Shown in pieces: positions 25,608-32,745 of a stretch of 64,000 bases of DNA; within the stretch, counting starts at the first letter, position 1; each line of letters begins with the position of its first letter. A program made the position numbers and the translations under genes. Source of the stretch: Sphingobium sp. TCM1 (GTDB lineage: Bacteria; Pseudomonadota; Alphaproteobacteria; Sphingomonadales; Sphingomonadaceae); contig NZ_LXVX01000011.1 of NCBI RefSeq assembly GCF_001650725.1, positions 186,001 to 250,000 of the forward strand, read 5' to 3'. The notes beneath the pieces were generated by a model. The model did no database searches. It saw only the letters and a list, made by a program, of their open reading frames with translations, and had not been told where the DNA came from.

Positions 25608-28600
25608 TCAGGGCTTTGCGGCATACAGTGCATGATGCGTCAGGATGAACAGGGTCCGCCTGTCCGCGCCGCCGAACAGGATCTGCAACGGACGTTCCGG
25701 AACATCGATGCGCCCGGCTTCCTTGCCATCCGGCCTGTAGACGAAGATCTGTCCATTCGCGACATAGACGCGGCCCTGACTATCGATCGCCACGCTCTCG
25801 CCGCCGCGATTGGCGAAGCGCTGGAGGTCGGTCAGCGTGCCGCCCGGACCTACCGTACCGCTATATGTCGCATTCTCCGATCCATTGGTGACGAAGAGCC
25901 GGTCGCCAACCTTGCCGCCGATCAGGCCGTTGGCGTTCAGACTGTCGGACCAGCGCCAGCCACTATGGTCGACCGGCCCCTGCTGCCATACGCGAAATGC
26001 CGGCAGCGACAGGCTGCCGTCGGGTGAGAGATATTCCTCGGCCTTGGGCGTGCCGACGTCGCGGGCGAACATTTCCGCCAGCGTGGTGAACTCATATGTC
26101 CTGGGATCGAGCTGGTCCCTGAATTCGCCATTGTTCCACCAGTTGACCGGCAACAGTGTCTTTGCAGCGCCGCCGGCCCGCACGGGGGTCGGCCGAATCA
26201 GGGTAATCTGGTCGGGCGGCCCGTCCGGATCGACCGAGTAGACACCAGCCTTCGGTCCCAGCGAGGAAAGGATCAACAGATGGCCCGACGCGTCGATCGC
26301 CAGATTGACCGGATCGAGCGCATTGTCCCGAACGACCTCCAGTCCCTTGTCCTCGCTCCAGCGATGGATGCGCTGGAAACGGCGATCGATGAAATAGAGC
26401 GTGCCTTTTGCATCCACCACCGCGCCGGAGATAGACCAGAAACCGTCCTCCAGCTTCTCCACCTTCGCGCTGGTGGGCAGCGGCGGCGCGATCTTGCGGT
26501 CGGCGGCGGCTATGTCCAGCCTCGCAAATTCACGCTCGCGCACGAACAGCTTGCGGCTCACATCCTCGATCGCATTGTCGAACGGATATTTGCTCGCCCG
26601 CAGGTAGGTACCGCAGCCTTCCTCGTCGCATGTGGCAAAGCCGCTTTCGGCATTGATATGGATGTTGCGGAAGCGGATGTCGCTCGAATTGGTCAGCTTC
26701 ACCGCGCTCTTCTCCGGCGCGTAGGTGCGCGTCACGCGATAGCCATGATAGTTGGCGAACAGCAGATTGCTCGAATTGCGGATGTCGAGCGAGATGGCGT
26801 CCGGCCCGTCTTCCACCTCCTGCTCGGTCTGCGGCGCCAGGAATTCCCAATTCTGCACATTGTCGAGCACGATTTCGTTGCGGGCATGATGTTCGACCGA
26901 CATTTCGTAGATATGACCGGGCGTGCTGGTGTTGGTGACGTGAAGGCCAGACTGTGCAAAGCTGTTGGGACTCCAGACATTGGCGAAGGTGCCGCCGCCG
27001 CCATCGGTCACCCAGATGCTGGGATATTGGGCGTCCAGCCGGCCATCCGTGACCGGATCGCCGGTATGCACCCGCAATGCGCCCAGCATCTTGCCGTCGG
27101 CGGTCGGGGTGCCGCCACCCCCCATGATCTTGACGTCCTCGACCAGGCTCTTCTCGCCCGAACGCCACAGCAGAGCGGACGCGCGCGGGTTGATGCGCCC
27201 GGTGAAGAGACCGAGGCCCGAGAGGATATTGTCGCCATCCCTCTGGCTTTCCAGGATCGGCAGCACCGGGCCAAGACCGGCATGGGCTGGATTGCTATCA
27301 GGTATGTAGAGCTGCGTGATGGCGGGGTGCAGACCGATCAGCACGCTGTCGGGCCGCAGCGTCAGCTTGTCCGTCACCTTGTAGAAGCCGGTCGGGAAAT
27401 AGAGGATGCGGTGGCCATCGATCGCCTTCTGGATCGCGGCAGTATCGTCTGCCTTGCCGTCGCCCATTGCGCCCAGGGTGCGGACATTGATCCATTCGGT
27501 CATCGGCGGCAGATCGCGGATGGCGGGTAGACGCGGGGCGGGCATGGCGGGCAGGGGCTGGATGTCGGCTTCGGTCCGGTAGTCTCCCATGTGGCCCAGG
27601 TCCGGGACGGCGAGGCCATAGGAAAAGGCGGCAACCTTGTAGGCCTTGCCCTTGCCCGCCACGGTCCTGTCGCTGTCGCGGAACCGGACGAAGACAGGGC
27701 TGTTGACGGCGAGCGCATTGTCGAAACCGACTTGGGTGAACACATTCTTCTCGTTCGAGATGACGACACCGGCCTTCGACACATTTTCGAAGCGGACATC
27801 CTTGCCCCAGAGGCTGTCGCCATAGCCGCGGTCGATCTCTATCCCCACGGGCGTGTTGCGGATCGAGACATTGACCAGGGTCAGCCCCGCTTCATGCTCG
27901 CGGATGGCGGCGTCCCGCTGCCCGTCGAAGCTGGAATCGAGCAGGGTGAACTGCCATGCGGGCGAGGTCTTTTCCGTGACGATGCCATAGCGGCCGCCCC
28001 GGAAATGGACATTCTCGATGACATTGCCCGCCTGATAGACACCGGCGAAGGCCGTCCCCAGCCGGAACTCCATATGGCTGAGGAAGGCATGTTGGGCCAT
28101 GCGGAAGCGCACGCCCGCCGCCGCTGGATTGCCCGCGCCGATCTCTATGTCGACGTTGCTCATCGCCGAATAGAAGGTGCCCGAATTGGCGTCGCGGACC
28201 TGCCGTTCGCGAGGCACCACGGTTGGCACCGGAACGGGTATTTTGCCGACATTATACTGGTCGCCCCCGGCGAAGACGATCATCGTCGAGACGCCCTGCT
28301 GAAAGCCGGGCGTATTGGCGCCCAGCAGGATGACCGGCCGCGTTGGTCCGACGCCATAGACGCGCACCCCCGCGGGCACGACCAGGGTGCGGGTGATGCG
28401 GTAGGTACCCGATGGCAGGAAGACGATGCCGTGGCCGGTCCTGTCGCGCGACTGGTCGAGCGCCTGCTGGATCGCGGCGCTGTCATCGGCCTTGCCGTCG
28501 CCCCTGGCTTTGACCGTGACGGCATGAGGCTCGTCGGGGGCGATCGGAAAGATGGAGGTGCCGGCCGCCCAGGCCGGCGCCCCCATGCTGGTCGCCGCCA

Positions 28601-28631
28601 GCAAAGCCGCGATCATGCTGCGTCCGATCAT
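25608..28631 (-). CDS. Secreted double beta-helix protein with gluconolactonase-like propeller (paralogue B)
   Basis: A 1007-aa homologue of paralogue A, alignable along its whole length. It has a signal peptide (MIAALLAATSMGAPAWA), a first beta-helix opening with GDGKADDSAAIQQALD and LPSGTYRITR, a second with GAMGDGKADDTAAIQKAID and FPTGFYKVTD, and a C-terminal SMP-30-like propeller with DAKGTLYFIDRRFQRIHRW, DPVNLAIDASGHLLIL and a last blade RVYVANGQIFVYRPDG. The start at 28631 follows GGAGAGG; the longer frame lacks a ribosome site. It is the first gene of the three-gene unit and has the palindromic operator 62 bases upstream. Substrate unknown; GH55-like beta-1,3-glucan or pectic backbones are candidates. 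Confidence 0.82.
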   Translation of the reverse strand: MIGRSMIAALLAATSMGAPAWAAGTSIFPIAPDEPHAVTVKARGDGKADDSAAIQQALDQSRDRTGHGIVFLPSGTYRITRTLVVPAGVRVYGVGPTRPVILLGANTPGFQQGVSTMIVFAGGDQYNVGKIPVPVPTVVPRERQVRDANSGTFYSAMSNVDIEIGAGNPAAAGVRFRMAQHAFLSHMEFRLGTAFAGVYQAGNVIENVHFRGGRYGIVTEKTSPAWQFTLLDSSFDGQRDAAIREHEAGLTLVNVSIRNTPVGIEIDRGYGDSLWGKDVRFENVSKAGVVISNEKNVFTQVGFDNALAVNSPVFVRFRDSDRTVAGKGKAYKVAAFSYGLAVPDLGHMGDYRTEADIQPLPAMPAPRLPAIRDLPPMTEWINVRTLGAMGDGKADDTAAIQKAIDGHRILYFPTGFYKVTDKLTLRPDSVLIGLHPAITQLYIPDSNPAHAGLGPVLPILESQRDGDNILSGLGLFTGRINPRASALLWRSGEKSLVEDVKIMGGGGTPTADGKMLGALRVHTGDPVTDGRLDAQYPSIWVTDGGGGTFANVWSPNSFAQSGLHVTNTSTPGHIYEMSVEHHARNEIVLDNVQNWEFLAPQTEQEVEDGPDAISLDIRNSSNLLFANYHGYRVTRTYAPEKSAVKLTNSSDIRFRNIHINAESGFATCDEEGCGTYLRASKYPFDNAIEDVSRKLFVREREFARLDIAAADRKIAPPLPTSAKVEKLEDGFWSISGAVVDAKGTLYFIDRRFQRIHRWSEDKGLEVVRDNALDPVNLAIDASGHLLILSSLGPKAGVYSVDPDGPPDQITLIRPTPVRAGGAAKTLLPVNWWNNGEFRDQLDPRTYEFTTLAEMFARDVGTPKAEEYLSPDGSLSLPAFRVWQQGPVDHSGWRWSDSLNANGLIGGKVGDRLFVTNGSENATYSGTVGPGGTLTDLQRFANRGGESVAIDSQGRVYVANGQIFVYRPDGKEAGRIDVPERPLQILFGGADRRTLFILTHHALYAAKP

Positions 28632-28692
28632 AGCTGCCTCTCCATGCAGTCCTAAACCCTGTATCGCAGGGCTAGAAGGGCAGACCGACCTT

Positions 28693-28715
28693 TGCACTTG
28701 CGACAAAGGTCGTAG
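28693..28715. promoter_or_regulatory. Palindromic operator upstream of paralogue B (copy 1)
   Basis: The 23 bases read TGCACTT-GCGACAAAGGTCGTAG, with half-sites GCGAC and GTCGTA around a 4-base centre. It is nearly identical to the copy before the TonB receptor. It also lies about 45 bases upstream of the divergent gluconokinase gene, so one bound regulator could affect both directions. Confidence 0.6.
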
Positions 28716-28759
28716 TTTCCATGGCACTGCCTGCGTCGGTATAGCCGGGCTTCATCATC

Positions 28760-29332
28760 GTGATGCCCATGGGGCATCGACCGTCTGCAAGGGACGCCGC
28801 TTTGCCGTCATCAGCCGATCCTGCCCCGCCGCCGCCCCTGGCCGTCATCGTCATGGGCGTCAGCGGTTGCGGAAAGTCGACCCTGGGCGCATTGCTGGCC
28901 GACGGGTTCGACTGCCCCTTTCTGGAGGGCGACAGTTTCCATGCGGCCGAGGCGGTGGAAAAGATGCGCAGCGGCCGTCCGCTGACCGACGAGGATCGCT
29001 GGCCCTGGCTCGACCGGCTGGGGCAGGCGGTGGCGGCGAGCATCTGGACGCATGGCGTTGCGGTCGCGGCCTGCTCGGCCCTGCGCCAGGCCTATCGCGA
29101 TCGGCTGCGGGTGGCGATCGGCGCGCCGGTCCGTTTCATCCTGCTGGAGGCCAGCCGCGACCGGTTGCTGATGCGGCTCCAGAACCGCCCCGGCCATTAT
29201 ATGCCCGCCAGCCTGCTCGACAGCCAGCTCGCGACGCTGGAGCGGCCTTCCCCGCAGGAGCGGGCGATGATCCTGAACAGCGATGCGCCGCTCGCCGAGT
29301 TACGTGACCGCTCTTTCGCCTGGCTGTGCTGA
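28760..29332 (+). CDS. gntK: Gluconokinase
   Basis: Phosphorylates gluconate to 6-phosphogluconate in the cytoplasm, feeding the Entner-Doudoroff or pentose phosphate route. The P-loop MGVSGCGKSTLG is at residues 32-43, followed by LEGDSFHAAEAVEKMRSGRPLTDEDRWPWL, the family hallmark, and a C-terminal LILE-type strand with RPGHYMPASLLDSQLATLE. The length of about 190 aa fits GntK allowing a longer N-terminus. The start is uncertain among GTG 28760, ATG 28763 and ATG 28769. It is divergent from the beta-helix operon and sits next to gntR and gntP on the other side of a 680-base gap. Confidence 0.92.
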   Translation: MMPMGHRPSARDAALPSSADPAPPPPLAVIVMGVSGCGKSTLGALLADGFDCPFLEGDSFHAAEAVEKMRSGRPLTDEDRWPWLDRLGQAVAASIWTHGVAVAACSALRQAYRDRLRVAIGAPVRFILLEASRDRLLMRLQNRPGHYMPASLLDSQLATLERPSPQERAMILNSDAPLAELRDRSFAWLC

Positions 29333-29380
29333 AATAAGCATCTCCTACGAAGTTCACACTGTCGCTGGCCTTTTCGAACC

Positions 29381-29401
29381 GGACGCGTCAGCGACGCGTC
29401 C
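29381..29401. repeat. Short perfect inverted repeat downstream of gntK
   Basis: GGACGCGTC and GACGCGTCC form perfect 9-bp arms around AGC, 49 bases after the gluconokinase stop. A further CGCGACGCG follows. There is no T-run directly behind it, so it is not a classical intrinsic terminator. Confidence 0.5.
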
Positions 29402-29764
29402 GCGACGCGCTGCCCCGTGACCGGCCCGTATGTGCCGGATGGGCGTTTTTCGACACTTCAAGGAACGTCGCAGGATAGGCCTGCCGATCGGCAATAGGAC
29501 AGGGGAAAGTCTTCGCCGGGATGGTTTTGGCTGCGCTTGCAGCTAGTGGGTGACGGTGGAATTTTTCCAGCGGCGCCTCGGGTGTCAGAGCGGCTCCCGG
29601 ACGGGCGTGGTCGGGACGTTCACTTCTTCACAAAATATGGGCAGGACAAAGAAAGCGGGCTGCCCGGTCAGGCCCGGCATGACGTAAAGAGTATGGCAGG
29701 CGACGAGCAGAAACTGTCGCTTGTTGCCGACGCTGCACAACCAGAAGACCGTTATCGTCTTGAT

Positions 29765-29876
29765 CGTCACGCCAGCGAAAGCTGGGGTCTCAGGCGATGG
29801 CGGGACAAGGCTGGGAAAGGTCAAACCCTACGGCTGTGCGCCTTCGCCTGAGACGCCAGCATTCGCAGGCATGACG
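29765..29876. repeat. REP-like element with 31-base inverted arms
   Basis: The left arm (29765-29795) starts CGTCACGCCAGCGAAAGCTG and the right arm (29846-29876) ends GCAGGCATGACG. Reverse-complemented, the right arm matches the left in 27 of 31 positions, around a 50-base centre. Both arms end inward in GTCTCAGGC. This has the shape of the intergenic palindromic repeats scattered in sphingomonad genomes. No transposase gene is nearby. Confidence 0.7.
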
Positions 29877-30010
29877 GGATTTTATGTCCGCCTTTGCACG
29901 AGCATGTTTCGAAAGTCGTCCTTCCGCAATCCAACACTTCCGTTACTCAATTGACATTGCCGTTCGTTCAGCGCGAAGTCGGGCGAGGCCGGGCGACCGG
30001 CACAGCGGCG

Positions 30011-30688
30011 TTACGGCATCAGGCGGCGTCGCCCTTCCCATAGATGCCAGCGCATCGCGAGGGCCGCGCCTTCGGGGTCTTGCGCGTGGATCGCGTCGAC
30101 GATCTGCTCATGCTCGCGCAACATGGTCGCGATCACCTCCGGCGGGCGCGAGCGGCTGATGTCTACGCCCGCGCGCATGATCTTGTCGACATCGGCATGC
30201 AGCGCATCGAAGGCGATCAGGAAGGCGGGATTGCCCGTCGCCTCGGCGATGCGACGGTGCAGTTCCATATCCTCGGCATGGGCCGGTTCGCTCGACAACA
30301 GGGCGTCCCGCAGCAATCCCATGCCTTCCTCGATATGCGCCATCTCCGGCGCGGTACGCCGTGTCGCCGCCAGTCGCGCAGCTTCCGCCTCCAGCACGAA
30401 GCGCACTTCATAGCTGCCGAGCGTGGTCGGCAGTTCGGTCGCAGGCATGAAGGCGGACAGCCGGTCGGAGGGGCGGCTCTTGACGAAGGAGCCGGCGCCG
30501 CGTCGCGCCTCGGTAATGCCGTCGGACGCCAGCCGCATCAGCGCTTCGCGCACGATCGAGCGCGAAACGCCGAACATTTCCGCCAGTCGCGCTTCCGAGG
30601 GCAGGCGCGCGCCGACCTCCATCCCTTCGGACTTGATGATCTCCACGATCGCCGCATAAACATGGTCGGAAAGCCGCGCCTGGCTCAT
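30011..30688 (-). CDS. GntR-family (FadR/FCD subgroup) regulator
   Basis: A 225-aa repressor. Residues 8-72 are a GntR winged helix (GARLPSEARLAEMFGVSRSIVREALMRLASDGI, then RRGAGSFVK), and residues 88-215 an FCD effector domain with VRFVLEAEAARLAATR, a metal-binding D-x3-H pair (DMELHRRIAEATGN) and REHEQIVDAI. FCD-type GntR proteins commonly sense sugar acids or fatty acids. It ends the group with gntP on the minus strand and lies between gntK and gntP, so control by gluconate or a derivative is the simple reading. Confidence 0.87.
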   Translation of the reverse strand: MSQARLSDHVYAAIVEIIKSEGMEVGARLPSEARLAEMFGVSRSIVREALMRLASDGITEARRGAGSFVKSRPSDRLSAFMPATELPTTLGSYEVRFVLEAEAARLAATRRTAPEMAHIEEGMGLLRDALLSSEPAHAEDMELHRRIAEATGNPAFLIAFDALHADVDKIMRAGVDISRSRPPEVIATMLREHEQIVDAIHAQDPEGAALAMRWHLWEGRRRLMP

Positions 30689-30771
30689 CGGGGCACCTGT
30701 CTGTCCATCGCTCTCATCATCTACCCCTAGTCAGAAGATGCCGCCAGGGACAAGCACTGGCAGCGCCTTGC

Positions 30772-32118
30772 TCAGAAGATGCTGCTGGCGACGAGCACCA
30801 GCAGCAGGCCGACCACCGCGACCACCGTTTCCATGATCGACCAGGTCTTGAAGGTGCCGGGCATGTCGGTGCCCAGATAGCTTTTCACCAGCCAGAAGCC
30901 GGGGTCGTTGACGTGCGAGAAGAACAGCGATCCCGCGCCGATGGCGAGCACCATCCATTCCGGCTCCACGCCCGATGCGGCGACCAGCCCCTCCATCACG
31001 CCCGCCGTGGTGATCGTCGCCACGGTTGCCGACCCGGTCGCGAGGCGGATGCACACCGATACGCCCCAGGCAAGCAGCAGCGGCGAGATCGCGCCGCCGT
31101 CGGCCAGCCGCACCAGCATGTCGGAAAGGCCCGCCGTCACCAGCACCTGCTTGAGCGCGCCGCCCGCGCCGATCGCCAGGATGATGCCGCCCGCCGGCGT
31201 CATCGCCTCGGTCCAGATCGCGTTCTGGATGGTGCGGTCGGTAATGCGGCGGCCGAAGAGCAGGGGGAGGGCGGCCAGCACCGCCACCAGCAGCGCCACC
31301 ACCGGATCGCTGACCCAGCCGAGCCAGTGGAAATGCGCGGCGACCGCCGGCGGCATCAGCGCCACGGCCTGTCCCGCCGCGATCAGCACCACCGGCAACA
31401 GCACGGCCGTCAGCGCCCGGCCGACCGACGGGGTGGGGACGTCGGCCCTTACCGGATCAAGCAGGGGCGGGCTGAGCCTGACGCCGGGCGCGGTGAAGCG
31501 CGCCAGCAGCGGGCCGGCGATGATCGCGGTGGGGATGCCGACGATCAGGCCGTAGACGAGGGTGAGGCCCAGATTGGCGCCGAGCGCATTGACCGCCAGC
31601 AATGGCCCCGGATGCGGCGGCACCAGCGCATGGACGACGGATAGGCCCGAAAGCGCGGGCAGCATCAGCCGTAGTTTGGCGGTATCGTCATTCTGACCCT
31701 GCGGCAGCGCGGCGGCAGCCGAGGCGACGATCGGCAGCAGCAGCACCAGGCCCGTTTCGAAGAAGAGCGGCAGGCCGATCAGGATCGCGGTGAACAGGCT
31801 GGCCCAGGGAGCGCCCCGCACGCCCGACAGGTGAAGCGCTCCGCGCGCGAGGCCGCCTGCGCCATCCGACAATTGCAGCATGGCGCCCAGACCCAGACCC
31901 AAGGCGACCACAAGGCCGGTGCCGCCCAATATGGCGCCCGCGCCCTTTTCCACCGCCTTGGCAGTTTCCTCCATCGGCAGGCCGGCGAGCAGCCCCACGG
32001 TGAAAGCACCACACAGCAGTCCGACGAACGGGTGGAGCCGTCCACGGATGATGAGTGCAATGGAGAGGGCGATGCCGATGATGGCGGAAAGGACGAGCCG
32101 ATAGTCCGCCGGGGTCAT
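30772..32118 (-). CDS. gntP: Gluconate:H+ symporter, GntP family
   Basis: A 448-aa inner-membrane carrier with 12 or more hydrophobic segments that imports gluconate. Family marks are GLGLGAMLQLSDGAGGLA, FFETGLVLLLPIV, ALVPPHPGPLLAVNALGANLG, TPAGGIILAIGAGGALKQVL, RLATGSATVATITTAGV and FSHVNDPGFWLVKSYLG. The start at 32118 overlaps the stop of a small upstream ORF (ATGA), and its own ribosome site is weak, so translation may depend on coupling. Other GntP members carry 2-keto-3-deoxygluconate-like acids, but adjacency to gluconokinase, gluconolactonase and glucose-fructose oxidoreductase supports gluconate. Confidence 0.92.
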   Translation of the reverse strand: MTPADYRLVLSAIIGIALSIALIIRGRLHPFVGLLCGAFTVGLLAGLPMEETAKAVEKGAGAILGGTGLVVALGLGLGAMLQLSDGAGGLARGALHLSGVRGAPWASLFTAILIGLPLFFETGLVLLLPIVASAAAALPQGQNDDTAKLRLMLPALSGLSVVHALVPPHPGPLLAVNALGANLGLTLVYGLIVGIPTAIIAGPLLARFTAPGVRLSPPLLDPVRADVPTPSVGRALTAVLLPVVLIAAGQAVALMPPAVAAHFHWLGWVSDPVVALLVAVLAALPLLFGRRITDRTIQNAIWTEAMTPAGGIILAIGAGGALKQVLVTAGLSDMLVRLADGGAISPLLLAWGVSVCIRLATGSATVATITTAGVMEGLVAASGVEPEWMVLAIGAGSLFFSHVNDPGFWLVKSYLGTDMPGTFKTWSIMETVVAVVGLLLVLVASSIF

Positions 32119-32195
32119 CGGGCGATGATCCTGTCCATGGCGTTGAAGGCCGGCATGACGCCGAACGGCGACGGTCGACGAACTGGTAACGTCAT
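32115..32195 (-). CDS. 26-codon leader ORF coupled to gntP
   Basis: A short frame (26 aa, starting MTLPVRRPSP and ending MDRIIAR) with a strong purine ribosome site, GGGGAGAGG, directly before its ATG. Its TGA overlaps the gntP ATG as ATGA. I recognise no family. The ribosome site is much better than that of gntP itself, so this may be a leader peptide through which gntP translation is coupled. It could also be the stub of a lost gene. Confidence 0.45.
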   Translation of the reverse strand: MTLPVRRPSPFGVMPAFNAMDRIIAR

Positions 32196-32429
32196 CCTCT
32201 CCCCTTTCTCTTCTGCGCAAATTCACCGATTCGAGTGATCGTTCCGCAAAACCTGTTGGACAGGTATAGGCAGAAATTCCGTCAAAACTAGAAAAAAATC
32301 GTCGATATCGGGAAATTTCTCTTGAATCTGTCGGACTGATTCTCTTATCGTTAGCGCTACCGAATCCGATGCAGCCGGCAGGCCAAAGAGGCCGGCGCGC
32401 CCATGTCGGATCGAACAGGGAGAGGACGG
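32119..32429. promoter_or_regulatory. Control region between gntP and the LuxR-type HTH/GFOR operon
   Basis: Apart from the leader ORF, this region holds a perfect inverted repeat ACCTGT-TGG-ACAGGT at 32251-32265 on the gntP side and TAGCGCTA (32352-32359, within CGTTAGCGCTACCG) on the other side. AT-rich stretches at 32285-32345 suit divergent promoters. The first site is a candidate GntR operator, the second resembles LacI-family operators. Confidence 0.45.
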
Positions 32430-32711
32430 ATGCACTTCGCCACGGATCTGCACGATATTCTCGATCACCCGGCCCATGGGACGCCGGAACCGGCCCCATT
32501 GACGCCGACCCAGATGAAGGTCCTGCACTGCGTCCATTCCGGGCTGCTCAACAAGCAGATCGCCTATGAGCTGGGAATGGCGGAGGCCACGGTGAAGGTC
32601 CACATGACAGCGCTGATGCGCAAGCTCAATGTCCGCAATCGCACGCAGGCCGCCATTACCGCGCGCAACCTGGGATGGCTGCGGCCGGCGCTGGGCCGCG
32701 CGACGGACTGA
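32430..32711 (+). CDS. Solo LuxR-type helix-turn-helix protein (93 aa)
   Basis: A very small DNA-binding protein. Almost the whole length after residue 25 is a LuxR/NarL HTH: LTPTQMKVLHCVHSGLLNKQIAYELGM, then EATVKVHMTALMRKLNVRNRTQAAITARNLGW. It has no receiver or sensor domain. The ATG at 32430 has GGGAGAGG 5 bases upstream. The glucose-fructose oxidoreductase gene begins 34 bases after its stop, so it probably belongs to that operon and may regulate it. Confidence 0.8.
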   Translation: MHFATDLHDILDHPAHGTPEPAPLTPTQMKVLHCVHSGLLNKQIAYELGMAEATVKVHMTALMRKLNVRNRTQAAITARNLGWLRPALGRATD

Positions 32712-32745
32712 CATCTGCGATATTCAGCAGGGAAGGGAGGTTCGC

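Larger units (their letters stand above)
29333..30010. other. 678-base intergenic region after gluconokinase
   Basis: No gene that I can support. It contains a short perfect palindrome at 29381-29401 and a REP-like inverted repeat at 29765-29876. Open frames here, such as one over 29537-29851, run through the repeat and have no recognisable protein signature. GC content drops towards 29880-29960. Confidence 0.7.

Noticed and set aside
29381..29401. Palindrome after gluconokinase considered as an intrinsic terminator
   Set aside because: The stem is perfect but no T-run follows, so it is recorded only as a repeat.
29537..29851. 104-aa frame in the gap after gluconokinase
   Set aside because: It runs through the REP-like repeat and has no recognisable protein feature.
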